From Telmatospirillum siberiense (GTDB lineage Bacteria > Pseudomonadota > Alphaproteobacteria > Rhodospirillales > Magnetospirillaceae), in contig NZ_PIUM01000008.1 in the NCBI RefSeq assembly GCF_002845745.1, positions 62,001 to 126,000 on the forward strand: 64,000 bases of DNA. Reading direction: 5' to 3'. A program made the translations under genes and the position numbers. Below are positions 16,586-24,827 of this stretch, piece after piece; positions within the stretch are counted from its first letter, which is position 1, and each line of letters opens with the position of its first letter. The notes under the pieces were generated by a model. That model had not been told where the DNA came from. It saw only the letters and a list, made by a program, of their open reading frames with translations, and did not search any database.

Positions 16586-18319
16586 ATGATCGTTTTCGAC
16601 AACGCCATCACGGAACAGTCTTCGGTATTCGCCGAACCAATCGGGATTATCCGCGCCGACAAGCAGGAAGAGGTTCTCCCCGCCGTTGCGGCCATGGCAT
16701 CGGCACTGGATAGGGGCGAATATCTGGCCGGCTTCTTCAGCTACGAACTTGGTTATGTGTTGGAAGACCGCTTGCTCCGGCTATTGCCGGAGCAACGGGG
16801 CATCCCGCTCCTGTGGTTCGAGATCTTCGCCGGGCCGGCGCAATATCATACCGGCGACACGCTGTGGCAGAAGGGCAAAGCTTATGCCGGCCCGATCCGC
16901 TGGGAATGGAAGAGGGCGGACTATGGCAGCCGCTTTGTCCGCGTCGCCGAATGGATCAAGGCCGGCGACATTTATCAGGCCAATCTCAGCATGCGCGGGC
17001 GCTTTCGTTTCATCGGCGACCCTCGCGCTCTCTTCCATGATCTTCGCAAGCATGCCGGTGCCGCCCACGGGGCCTACATCGATGCAAAAGAGTTTCAAAT
17101 CATCAGCGTCTCGCCGGAGCTCTTTTTCGAACTCGCTTCCGACGGAACGATAACGACGAGACCGATGAAGGGCAGCAAGGCTCGCGGCGAAGACGACGAG
17201 ACCGACCGGGCGGCGCGTGCCGAATTGGCTGCAAGCGAGAAGGATCGGGCGGAAAATCTTATGATCGTCGATCTGTTCCGCAACGATTTGACACGCATCG
17301 CCAAGGTCCCGAGCGTGCGGGTGCCCAGCCTGTTCGATATTGAGACCTATCCCACGATCCATCAGATGGTTTCGACCGTGACCGCGAAGATTCCGCCTCG
17401 GTTGGGCATCGATCGGATCCTCGCCGCCCTGTTCCCCAGCGGTTCCGTCACCGGCGCGCCGAAAATACGCGCCATGGAGATCATCGCCGCGACGGAGCAA
17501 AGCCCGCGCGGCGCCTATTGTGGCGCCATTGGCCATTTCGCCCCCGATGGCAGCGCCTGTTTCAATGTCGCCATTCGGACCATGACCCTTTCGGACGGAT
17601 ACGGAGAGATCGGTGTCGGCGGGGCATTGGTCGCCGATTCGCAATGCGACGCCGAATATGAGGAATGCTTGCTCAAGGCGCGCTATTTTGAACGCGCGCG
17701 CCATCCGGTGGCGCTCATCGAAACCCTGCGTGGTCGCCACGGAATCGACCGACATCTCGACCGCATGCAAAACAGCGCGGCCTGGTTTGACATCCCCTTT
17801 GATCGGGCCACCGCTGAAAAGACGGCAGCCGCCGCCGGCGAGGGGCGGGTGAGACTCGTGCTCCAAGAGGACGGGTGCATATCCGTTTCCACCGGCAATT
17901 TGCCGGTAAGCCAGGACGTTTGGCATTTCCGGATTTCCACCCGCCGGGTGGACAGTTCGGACCCTTTCCTCCGCCATAAAACCGACTGGCGCGAGCTTTA
18001 TGATGAAGAGTTGCGGCTCTCCGGATGCGACGAGGTCCTGTTCCTGAACGAAAGAGACGAGATTTGCGAGGGAAGCCGCAGCAATGTCTTTTTGGTCATT
18101 GACGGGGCGTGGTTGACCCCAGCCGCCACGGCCGGACTCCTGAACGGCTGCCTGCGCGAGGAGATGCTGGCTTCCGGCCGCTGCCGGGAAGCGGTTCTGA
18201 GGATCGCGGATATCGAACGCTCGGAGCAAATATGGTTCGGAAACTCTCTCCGTGGATTGATCCGAGCAGAGCCCCAGGCCGCCATGGCCGGTTTTGGTGG
18301 CCATGGCCCGCCCGGATAA
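16586..18319 (+). CDS. pabBC: Bifunctional aminodeoxychorismate synthase component I / aminodeoxychorismate lyase
   Basis: This fused enzyme makes p-aminobenzoate for folate: the PabB half converts chorismate to 4-amino-4-deoxychorismate, and the PabC half eliminates pyruvate. PabB landmarks are FFSYELGYVLEDRL, SPELFFEL, TRPMKGSKARGEDDETD, NLMIVDLFRNDL and PSGSVTGAPKIRAMEII, up to about residue 355. The C-terminal 220 residues are a class IV aminotransferase-like lyase (IETLRGRHGIDRHLDRM, CEGSRSNVFLVIDGAWLTP, GLLNGCLREEML). The 577-residue length is normal for the fusion. The gene stands alone, 194 bases after the efflux operon. Confidence 0.92.
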   Translation: MIVFDNAITEQSSVFAEPIGIIRADKQEEVLPAVAAMASALDRGEYLAGFFSYELGYVLEDRLLRLLPEQRGIPLLWFEIFAGPAQYHTGDTLWQKGKAYAGPIRWEWKRADYGSRFVRVAEWIKAGDIYQANLSMRGRFRFIGDPRALFHDLRKHAGAAHGAYIDAKEFQIISVSPELFFELASDGTITTRPMKGSKARGEDDETDRAARAELAASEKDRAENLMIVDLFRNDLTRIAKVPSVRVPSLFDIETYPTIHQMVSTVTAKIPPRLGIDRILAALFPSGSVTGAPKIRAMEIIAATEQSPRGAYCGAIGHFAPDGSACFNVAIRTMTLSDGYGEIGVGGALVADSQCDAEYEECLLKARYFERARHPVALIETLRGRHGIDRHLDRMQNSAAWFDIPFDRATAEKTAAAAGEGRVRLVLQEDGCISVSTGNLPVSQDVWHFRISTRRVDSSDPFLRHKTDWRELYDEELRLSGCDEVLFLNERDEICEGSRSNVFLVIDGAWLTPAATAGLLNGCLREEMLASGRCREAVLRIADIERSEQIWFGNSLRGLIRAEPQAAMAGFGGHGPPG

Positions 18320-18649
18320 AAACCGCGACGGCCTCGTCTTTCAACGAAGGCTCGGTTCACGGGTCCAATGCCGGTACTTTCGTGGCTTCGTCGCGTTTCG
18401 GCACTCGCCAACCGCCCCGGGGTAGGGTAATAACGCAGATGCAATTCCGGTCGTCATCGGCCCCGACGAGCCGACGACGACAAGGGCCTCGACGCAATGC
18501 GCCGAGGCCCTTGTCGCTTCCGGGTGCCACCCGGGCACCAGCGAAACGGAAACGAGGTTCATGGTTACCCCTCATCTTGCCTGCCCATAAGTTTTGGTCG
18601 GCCTTAAGGCCTGCCATTTGCGACAAAACAAACTGAAGGATTTTGATCG
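18320..18649. other. Intergenic region with strong hairpins after pabBC
   Basis: A perfect 14-bp stem (arms 18478-18491 and 18503-18516, CGACAAGGGCCTCG) with an 11-base loop lies about 160 bases after pabBC. A smaller GGTGCC/GGCACC hairpin lies just downstream. No T-run follows. A 73-codon minus-strand frame (18341-18562) covers the same hairpins, with no downstream gene on that strand. I see no convincing gene. Confidence 0.45.
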
Positions 18650-18880
18650 GTGAATTGTGAGGAATGTGGTGCGTGCTGCGCCCATGCCGGAAGCGGCGCA
18701 ACGGAAAATCGTGAGAATTCTCAGACCTCGAATATCGCCGATACCGTCTGCACTGCCTTCCGCGGCCGCGTCGGGGAACGTTGCCGGTGTAACATTTATG
18801 CCGATCGGCCCAACGACTGCAGAGAGTTCGAGGCCGGTTCCGTACAGTGTCTGGATTCCCGGCGCATTGCCGGCATCTGA
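18650..18880 (+). CDS. YkgJ-like cysteine cluster protein (short)
   Basis: A 76-residue protein with the cysteine pattern of the YkgJ/UPF0153 zinc- or iron-chelating family: CEECGACC at the start, then TVCTAFRGRVGERCRCNIYADRPNDCREFEAGSVQC split over the rest. The family uses such cysteines to bind a metal; its role is unknown. It is shorter than usual between the two cysteine groups. The start is GTG 18650, with GAAGGA about 12 bases upstream. A textbook terminator 68 bases after the stop supports plus-strand transcription and therefore this frame over the overlapping one at 18657. Confidence 0.7.
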   Translation: MNCEECGACCAHAGSGATENRENSQTSNIADTVCTAFRGRVGERCRCNIYADRPNDCREFEAGSVQCLDSRRIAGI

Positions 18881-18947
18881 AGACAACGCGATCCGCCGGG
18901 GCCTGCTCCAGCGCCGTGCCGCTATTTCGAAATCCTCGGCTTATGAC

Positions 18948-18970
18948 GCCCCCAACCAGGGGGCTTTTTT
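18948..18970 (+). terminator. Intrinsic terminator
   Basis: GCCCCC (18948-18953), five-base loop AACCA, GGGGGC (18959-18964), then six Ts. Plus-strand orientation; it ends the YkgJ-like transcript immediately before the convergent DUF3861 gene. Confidence 0.85.
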
Positions 18971-18976
18971 ATCGCG

Positions 18977-19246
18977 TCACGATTTGAGCTTCTTCATAAA
19001 CAGCCCGAAGGACTGAGAAAAATCGGCAAAAAGGGGATGATCACGATGAGCCAGCATAACACCGGAGAACAATTTCAGGCCGACACAAAAAGCCCGAACC
19101 TCATCCTCTGAGAAAAAATTCTTTTTGTTCATTTTCTCGATAATTTCCAGGAGATTATCGTGACTCGGAAAGTCAAACTCCACATTTCCTCCGCCTTCTT
19201 TCTCCGGACTGACTTCAGAAATAGTCACATGATATTGATACTTCAT
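18977..19246 (-). CDS. DUF3861 family protein
   Basis: An 89-residue soluble protein matching DUF3861: an N-terminal strand (YQYHVTISEV), VEFDFPSHDNLLEIIEKM, a central helix and the characteristic FCVGLKLFSGVMLAHRDHPLF segment, ending GLFMKKLK. The family has no known function. GGAG lies about 8 bases before the ATG. The upstream 240 bases contain large inverted repeats (see separate entry). Confidence 0.85.
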   Translation of the reverse strand: MKYQYHVTISEVSPEKEGGGNVEFDFPSHDNLLEIIEKMNKKNFFSEDEVRAFCVGLKLFSGVMLAHRDHPLFADFSQSFGLFMKKLKS

Positions 19247-19321
19247 TAATATTTCTCCAATCCATTATCATCCCACTCCGATTTCCCGAAACAATCGAGC
19301 AAGATACGCGCGACATATAGC

Positions 19322-19490
19322 GTTCGGCCCCAGTCACCATATGCTGATATGGGGAGCGACTGGGGCCGAACCGGGCACCTCGCGGGTGGGATCAAGGTGC
19401 CCTTTGCCGGGACGAAAGCATGCGGCAATCAAAGTTGCCGCGCCTCGCCGTCATTCCATCGGAAGCACAGCGCTCCCTTTTTTTCGCAAA
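19322..19490. other. Highly structured intergenic segment, possible small RNA
   Basis: A 13-bp perfect stem (TTCGGCCCCAGTC near 19322 and its complement near 19360) encloses a smaller CCATAT/ATATGG hairpin. This is followed by a GGGCACCT/AGGTGCCC stem, a GCGGCAA/TTGCCGC stem and a seven-T run ending about 19487. On the plus strand the order looks like a folded RNA ending in a T-tract; on the minus strand it would be the 5' region of the DUF3861 gene. I do not recognise a known RNA family. Confidence 0.35.
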
Positions 19491-19640
19491 CTACCGCCCC
19501 CCGCCATAGGCGGCGGCATTCGTGTGCTCACCGACAGCGGCGGCACCGCCTTTTGCCCCCACCATTTCTGGTTGCGCCGTACAAGCAACGACAAAAGCAG
19601 CCATGATAAAAACACAATACTTCAAAAGATTTTTATTCAT
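19491..19640 (-). CDS. Small lipoprotein (49 residues)
   Basis: The ATG at 19640 follows GGAGG by 5 bases (on the minus strand), which fixes the start within a slightly longer frame. The peptide has a lysine-containing start, a hydrophobic core and the lipobox VVAC, then a Gly/Ala-rich tail ending AAYGGGR. It should be a lipid-anchored envelope peptide. It lies downstream of marR on the same strand, in AT-rich DNA. Function unknown. Confidence 0.6.
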   Translation of the reverse strand: MNKNLLKYCVFIMAAFVVACTAQPEMVGAKGGAAAVGEHTNAAAYGGGR

Positions 19641-19809
19641 AGCAACCTCCGTTAAATCAAAAATTGAGAAAATAAAAATCAATAAATATATTAAATATTA
19701 TAAACATTCGCACCGGCGGCACGATGATATGCAGAACCCCATAATCCACGGCACTTCCTAAAAACTGTTACAGCTGTCACAGCCTAAGCAGGTATTTACT
19801 CAAAAAAAA

Positions 19810-20262
19810 CTAGCTCCCTCCACCATTCCTCAGTATCCGCTGAAGGAATCCCGTCAACTGACCGATTTCCTGATGAGAAAATCCTTCCAAATGTTCCCCA
19901 AGGACATCGACGGCTATCGGACGAAGATCCTTGTACAATTTCTTGCCGGTTTCCGTCAGGAACAGACGAACGACCCGACGATCGCGATCGCATCTTTCCC
20001 TGCGAATCAGATCGAGATTCACCAGCCGGTCCAACATGCGGGTCATCGACCCACTGTCGTAACCGATGGCTCGGCACAATTCGGCAGCCGTCCCCCCCGC
20101 TCCACTGGCAATTCGCATCAGAACCACCCATTGGGGCCCGCTGATGCCAATTTTTTTTGCCCGAACATCGATGGAGCGATCCAGCATCGCGACAACATCG
20201 GCCAATAGCCGGCCGACGTTGCTCTCCAGGGTTTCAACCGTATCGATGGACGACGCGCTCAT
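19810..20262 (-). CDS. MarR-family transcriptional regulator
   Basis: A 150-residue winged-helix dimeric repressor. The recognition region is GTAAELCRAIGYDSGSMTRMLDRL, and the wing is RERCDRDRRVVRLFLTETG; dimerisation helices flank both. A perfect 22-bp palindrome lies 26 bases upstream of its ATG, so autorepression is very likely. The downstream gene is a small lipoprotein; the divergent side has no gene until far away, so the regulon beyond itself is unknown. Confidence 0.9.
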   Translation of the reverse strand: MSASSIDTVETLESNVGRLLADVVAMLDRSIDVRAKKIGISGPQWVVLMRIASGAGGTAAELCRAIGYDSGSMTRMLDRLVNLDLIRRERCDRDRRVVRLFLTETGKKLYKDLRPIAVDVLGEHLEGFSHQEIGQLTGFLQRILRNGGGS

Positions 20263-20287
20263 ATCATCACCAGGACGAACAGACCAA

Positions 20288-20309
20288 AATATCTGCCTAG
20301 GCAGATATT
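20288..20309. promoter_or_regulatory. Perfect 22-bp palindrome, probable MarR operator
   Basis: The left half is AATATCTGCCT and the right half its exact complement. It lies just upstream of marR (start 20262). The TGCCTAGGCA centre and symmetrical AT flanks are typical of MarR-family sites. Confidence 0.75.
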
Positions 20310-20450
20310 GTCATAACGCATCTTATGCTGTCAAGAGACATCCCCACGCCCCCCCATCCCGGGACGGAAGCGCAGGGATGTCGGCTGGACGGGATTAAGA
20401 TATCGGAATCGCAAGAAACAACGCCGGCGGCAAATACGCCCGGGTTGGGC

Positions 20451-21362
20451 TCAAGCCGATGGTTCTTTCGGCCAACGACGGTGAAGCCAGAGCCATTGCC
20501 CCGGCCGTTCGCGCACCCACCGCTCGATAATCTGGTTGATGGTCCCCATCATTTCCCGCGCGTCACGGCCGCTGTCGCCGCTTGAAGGCAGGGCGAGGGC
20601 GGGTTCGAAGATAACGCGGAAACGGGAGTGCGGTAACCGCTCGATCCGTCCCGGCACCACGGGACAATGGAATTTGAGGGCGAAATGGGCAACGCCCGGC
20701 GCTGTCATGGCGTCCCGCCCCATGAAGGGAACAGAGATTCCATCGTTCATCTTCTGGTCGACCAGCATGCCGAGATGACCACCCGCCTTAAGAACCGTGA
20801 GGGCCTTGCGCGCCCCTTTGGCACCCTTGGCGATGAACCCCTCGGCGGCGATACCCCGCCCCTTGAGAACCAGATTTTCCACCCAGGGATTGTTGGAAGC
20901 CCGGTAAACGACATGGACGGGCAAACCCAGATGTTTGGCGATCGAGCCCGACAACTCCCAGCCACCGAAATGAGCGGTGATCAAAATGCCCGGCTTTCCA
21001 TCGGTTCGCATGGCCTCGACATGCTCGGCGCCGATAATCTCCAGCCGCTGCTCGACGATCTGTTGCAAATGCGGAAATTCACCGACCACCCGTCCCAGGT
21101 TGTCCCAAACCTCGGCCGCGATGATGGTGATCTCATCCTCCGTCATCTCGGGAAAGGTCAGGTGCAGACTGCGGCGCGCCACATCATTGGCCTTCAGATG
21201 ACGCCCGATGGTGCGGGCCAGCCATCCCCCGAGAGCCGAGGCCCAGTCGAGGGGAAGGATGGCGAACAGATACCAACCGGCGTAGGCGCCCAAAGCCTCC
21301 GCTCTTTGACGAACGGTCGGGATGGTGAACGGCTGCCTGGCGGGTATTGCGGGATCAGGCAA
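20451..21362 (-). CDS. Lipid A biosynthesis acyltransferase (LpxL/HtrB family)
   Basis: This inner-membrane enzyme transfers an acyl chain from acyl-ACP to lipid A precursors. The body contains ILPLDWASALGGWLARTIG near the N-terminus, the catalytic HFGGWE motif, VYRASNNPWVE, GHLGMLVDQK and PVVPGRIERL, all typical. The frame opens with TTG at 21386; a TTG at 21362 with GGAGGG seven bases upstream looks the better start (303 residues), and no ATG is available. It stands between marR and the divergent tRNA-Gly gene. Confidence 0.88.
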   Translation of the reverse strand: MPDPAIPARQPFTIPTVRQRAEALGAYAGWYLFAILPLDWASALGGWLARTIGRHLKANDVARRSLHLTFPEMTEDEITIIAAEVWDNLGRVVGEFPHLQQIVEQRLEIIGAEHVEAMRTDGKPGILITAHFGGWELSGSIAKHLGLPVHVVYRASNNPWVENLVLKGRGIAAEGFIAKGAKGARKALTVLKAGGHLGMLVDQKMNDGISVPFMGRDAMTAPGVAHFALKFHCPVVPGRIERLPHSRFRVIFEPALALPSSGDSGRDAREMMGTINQIIERWVRERPGQWLWLHRRWPKEPSA

Positions 21363-21605
21363 AAACTTGCCCTCCAAAAGTCCCAATCAAAGCGATCTGG
21401 CCTCCGTTTGGGCGGACGGGCGGGCTATCCGCAGTTTGCTCAGATCCGCCCCCGCCTGGCGAGCGCATTCTCGACACCGGAGAAGCGAGACTCGTCCGTT
21501 TGAGCGTTTGGGGCGACAAAATGAAACCGATCTCTCATTATAGCCGCCTCCGCCCATTTTCCCTATGCGCTTTCCGCTCGTCCTTGAGATAGACTGATCG
21601 GCGTC

Positions 21606-21679
21606 GCGGGCTTGGCATATGGGTTGTGCACCAGCCTTCCAAGCTGGATAAACGGGTTCGAGTCCCGTAGCCCGCTCCA
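21606..21679 (+). tRNA. tRNA-Gly (anticodon TCC)
   Basis: The acceptor stem GCGGGCT/AGCCCGC is perfect, with encoded discriminator T and CCA (21677-21679). The anticodon arm is CCAGC-CTTCCAA-GCTGG with TCC at 21638-21640. The T arm is ACGGG-TTCGAGT-CCCGT. The next gene starts only 17 bases after the CCA end, so the tRNA may be the leader of that transcript. Confidence 0.95.
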
Positions 21680-21696
21680 ACCACCCGAGTGCCCGC

Positions 21697-22494
21697 ATGG
21701 CAAAAATCCTCACTCTTCTCGCCATTGTCCTGTCCTGCCTGCCGGGCAGGGCCGGTGCGTCCGAACCGCCCGAGGTCGTCGCCGCCTTGGCACCCGGTGG
21801 ACGTTTGCGGGCAGCCATCAATTTCGGCAATCCGGTCCTGGCCCAGAAGGATCCCGATAGCGGCCAGCCGCGAGGTATTTCGGTCGACTTGGCGCGGGAG
21901 CTGGCTAAACGCCTGGATGTGCAACTCGACTTCGTCACCTTCGACGGGGCGGGCAAGGTGTTCGACGCCCTGAAAACCAACGCCTGGGATGTCGCCTTCC
22001 TGGCCATCGATCCGGTCCGCGCCAGCGAAATCGAGTTCACACCGCCCTATGTGATGATCGAAGGCACCTATCTGGTGCCGGCCGACTCGACCTTGACGTC
22101 CATCGGCGATTTCGACCGTTCCGGCATCCGTATTGCCGTGGGACGGGGCAGCGCCTACGATCTTTACCTCAGCAGAACGTTGAAATTAGCACAGCTGGTG
22201 CGCGCCCCCACCTCGGCGGCGGCCATCGGGCTTTTCCAAAGCGAAAAGCTGGAGGCCGCGGCGGGGGTCAAGCAGCCGCTGGTCGAAGCTGCCTCCAAAG
22301 AGCCGGGCTTGCGCGTCATTCCCGGCCGATTCATGGCCATCGAACAAGCCATGGGCACACCCAGGGGCCGGACCGCCGCCGCCGCCTATCTGCAGGCTTT
22401 CATCGAGGAAATGAAAGCTTCCGGCTTCGTCGCCCGGGCGTTAGCCGCCAGCGGCCAGGACGACGCCACGGTTGCCCCGGCGATGAGCCGCTGA
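21697..22494 (+). CDS. ABC transporter substrate-binding protein, family 3
   Basis: A 265-residue periplasmic binding protein of the amino-acid type. The signal peptide is MAKILTLLAIVLSCLPGRAGAS; the fold landmarks are GRLRAAINFGNP, GISVDLARELAKRLDVQL, DALKTNAWDVAFLAIDPVRASEIEFTPPY split over the first lobe, and IRIAVGRGSAYDLYL in the second. No permease or ATPase gene is nearby, so it is either an orphan binding protein or used with a distant transporter. It starts 17 bases after the tRNA-Gly 3' end. Confidence 0.87.
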   Translation: MAKILTLLAIVLSCLPGRAGASEPPEVVAALAPGGRLRAAINFGNPVLAQKDPDSGQPRGISVDLARELAKRLDVQLDFVTFDGAGKVFDALKTNAWDVAFLAIDPVRASEIEFTPPYVMIEGTYLVPADSTLTSIGDFDRSGIRIAVGRGSAYDLYLSRTLKLAQLVRAPTSAAAIGLFQSEKLEAAAGVKQPLVEAASKEPGLRVIPGRFMAIEQAMGTPRGRTAAAAYLQAFIEEMKASGFVARALAASGQDDATVAPAMSR

Positions 22495-22521
22495 CGGCCT
22501 CGCGCCGGGTGGATTCGAAAA

Positions 22522-23517
22522 TCAGTCTCTTTTAGGCGCCAACTCGATGGCCTGCCTCAATGCTTCCAGCAGGCTGCGCTCGTCGGCGATGCCCTTGCCG
22601 GCGATATCGAAGGCGGTGCCATGATCGACGGAGGTACGCACCACCGGCAGTCCGACGGTGATGTTGACCCCGGCCTCGATCCCGAAAACCTTGATCGGTC
22701 CATGCCCCTGGTCATGGTACATGGCGACCACCAGATCGAAATCGCCACGGGCCGCCCGGAAGAAAAGCGTATCCGCCGGCAACGGCCCCTCGACCTTCCA
22801 GCCTTCGGCACGGGTGGCGGCGATCGCCGGCGCGATCTTTTCCGCCTCTTCGCCGTGGCCGAACAGGCCGTTCTCGCCGGCATGGGGATTGATGGCGCAG
22901 ACGCCGATGCGGGGATCGGCGATGCCCGCCTTGATCAGGGTCTCGTGGCCGCGCCGGATGGTCCGTTCCACCAGACCGGCGTTGATCCGGGCGATGGCAT
23001 CCAGGAGACCGATATGAGTGGTGACGTGAATCACCCTGAGCCGGGGGGCCGTCAGCATCATGGAGACTTCCGGCGTGCCGGTCAGGTGGGCCAGCAATTC
23101 GGTATGCCCGGGATAGCGATGACCCGCGGCATGCAGCGCCTCCTTACTGATCGGCGCCGTGCAGATGGCGTCGGCGCCCCCTTCCACCACCAGACGGCAG
23201 GCGCGTTCGATATAGCGATAGGCGGCCTCTCCGGCGACCGGCGAAACCGCACCGAACGGCAGATCGTCGGGGACCAACCCGAGATCGATCACATCGACGA
23301 TCCCCGATTTGAATTCGGCTTCATCCGGACGGGAAACGGCATGAACGTCGAGCGTCGAATCGACGATACGGGCCGCCGCTCTCAATCGATTGGCGTCGCC
23401 GACGACCAACGGCCGGCAGGCGTCATAAACCTCGCCATGGGCGAGACTCCGCATGATGATTTCCGGACCGACGCCGGCAGGATCTCCCATGGTGATGGCG
23501 ATGATGGGACGGGACAT
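22522..23517 (-). CDS. PdxA2-type 4-phosphate dehydrogenase (D-threonate/erythronate 4-phosphate)
   Basis: A 331-residue member of the PdxA family. PdxA itself oxidises 4-hydroxythreonine 4-phosphate in pyridoxal phosphate synthesis, while PdxA2 proteins encoded beside DUF1537 kinases oxidatively decarboxylate D-threonate or D-erythronate 4-phosphate to dihydroxyacetone phosphate. Landmarks are ITMGDPAGVGPEI at the start and metal-binding histidines in GHRYPGHTELL, NPHAGENGLFGHGEEA and MYHDQGHGPIKV. The ATG at 23517 follows AAGGAG. It lies 11 bases after the kinase gene, so the catabolic role is preferred over vitamin synthesis. Confidence 0.88.
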   Translation of the reverse strand: MSRPIIAITMGDPAGVGPEIIMRSLAHGEVYDACRPLVVGDANRLRAAARIVDSTLDVHAVSRPDEAEFKSGIVDVIDLGLVPDDLPFGAVSPVAGEAAYRYIERACRLVVEGGADAICTAPISKEALHAAGHRYPGHTELLAHLTGTPEVSMMLTAPRLRVIHVTTHIGLLDAIARINAGLVERTIRRGHETLIKAGIADPRIGVCAINPHAGENGLFGHGEEAEKIAPAIAATRAEGWKVEGPLPADTLFFRAARGDFDLVVAMYHDQGHGPIKVFGIEAGVNITVGLPVVRTSVDHGTAFDIAGKGIADERSLLEALRQAIELAPKRD

Positions 23518-23528
23518 GCTGCTCTCCT

Positions 23529-24764
23529 TCAGCTTTTCAAGCGATCCAGGCACCGGCGAAGCGTCATCGCCTCGCCGAAGCCACCGGCCTTCGTGACAAC
23601 GGGAATAGAGTATTCGGACAAGGTCATCCCAAGGGGCACCCCCGGCTCGACGTCATCGAGCAGGCGAATACCCTGGACACCCATGCGAGACAGAACCGCG
23701 CAAGCCGTATCGCCGCCGGTGGCGACCAGAGCTCCGATCGAGGGAGCCAGCGGCCCCACCATCTCGGCCAGACGGCCAACGAGATCGGCCCCCTTGGCAA
23801 GGTCCGGGCTTTCCGCCAGGGCGATTTCCAACAAAACGTCACGCCCCGCGAGCAATCCCCAGGAAAGCTTTTCCACGGCGGCTTCCCACGAAGCGTGGCC
23901 CGGACCGGCGAACAGGGTCTCGGGCGCCACCGGCACATGAACCACCCGCTGCTCCGCGACCAGCAAAGCGGATTGCGCCCTTGAAGCTTCCGCCAAACTG
24001 CCGATCACCATCAGAACGCCGCCATGACGGGGCGGAAGCGGCGGATGAGGGGCGGCAACCGGTTTCTCGATGGCCGCCAAGGCACCCGCCAATCCGGCGG
24101 AACCGACCCAAACCAGTTCTCGCGATAGACCAAGAGCGGCGACGGCCACCACGGCGAGATCGCGATCCTCGCTACAATCGCAAACGACGGCGGCCACTCC
24201 CCGCTGATCCGCCGCCCGCATGCAATCCCGCACCCTTTCGGCTCCGGAGCGAACGACATCGAGAGCGACCACGTCGGCCGTCAGTCCCGCGCCGGCAAGA
24301 ATGGCGGGCAAATGGGCACTGGGATAGCTATGGTCCCGAGCCCAAAGGGGGGTCTTTTCCAGCGGGGTATCGCCGACCATCACACGCCCCCCCACGCTGA
24401 CCCGACCGGCGGCGGGAAAAGCCGGAGCCAACACCACCAGGGGCGGCCGGCGATCATCCGAAACAGGCAGGACCGCCAATTGCGCGGCCAATTCGGCAAA
24501 TGGCTGGCCCCTGAGCGTGGAATCGATCTTTTTATAAAGATGCATTCCCGGCCGCCAATGATCGGCCAGTGCGGCAACCTGGCGTTCCGCCGCCTCGCCT
24601 TCGCCAAAACGGCGACTATCGACATCGATCGACAAAACGGTGGCGCATGGCTTCGCTCCGGGTCCCCAGGCGACGATCGCGTCGAGACCACGCTTGGCGA
24701 AGGCAATGGCGCAGTCGGCGGCGCCAGTCAGATCGTCTGCCAGGATCAGCCAGTGCGATGGCAT
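23529..24764 (-). CDS. DUF1537 four-carbon acid sugar kinase (DtnK/OtnK type)
   Basis: A 411-residue kinase that phosphorylates four-carbon sugar acids such as D-threonate at C4. The N-terminal substrate domain starts LILADDLTGAADCAIAFAKRG, the family hallmark, with SIDVDSR and KKIDSTLRG further in. The C-terminal nucleotide domain has ALVATGGDTACAVLSRMGV and LDDVEPGVPLG. Pairing with a PdxA2 gene predicts kinase then dehydrogenase action on D-threonate or a related acid; which epimer cannot be told from sequence. Operator-like repeats lie upstream at 24828-24907. Confidence 0.9.
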   Translation of the reverse strand: MPSHWLILADDLTGAADCAIAFAKRGLDAIVAWGPGAKPCATVLSIDVDSRRFGEGEAAERQVAALADHWRPGMHLYKKIDSTLRGQPFAELAAQLAVLPVSDDRRPPLVVLAPAFPAAGRVSVGGRVMVGDTPLEKTPLWARDHSYPSAHLPAILAGAGLTADVVALDVVRSGAERVRDCMRAADQRGVAAVVCDCSEDRDLAVVAVAALGLSRELVWVGSAGLAGALAAIEKPVAAPHPPLPPRHGGVLMVIGSLAEASRAQSALLVAEQRVVHVPVAPETLFAGPGHASWEAAVEKLSWGLLAGRDVLLEIALAESPDLAKGADLVGRLAEMVGPLAPSIGALVATGGDTACAVLSRMGVQGIRLLDDVEPGVPLGMTLSEYSIPVVTKAGGFGEAMTLRRCLDRLKS

Positions 24765-24827
24765 AAACTCGCCCTTTCAACGACGGCACCGATATTGGAC
24801 ATGAACAGGATCGGACCTTCGCAAGAT

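Noticed and set aside
19246-19428. 60-codon minus frame overlapping the DUF3861 start as TAATG
   Set aside because: Coupling would be attractive, but the segment is dominated by perfect inverted repeats and has no good start signal.
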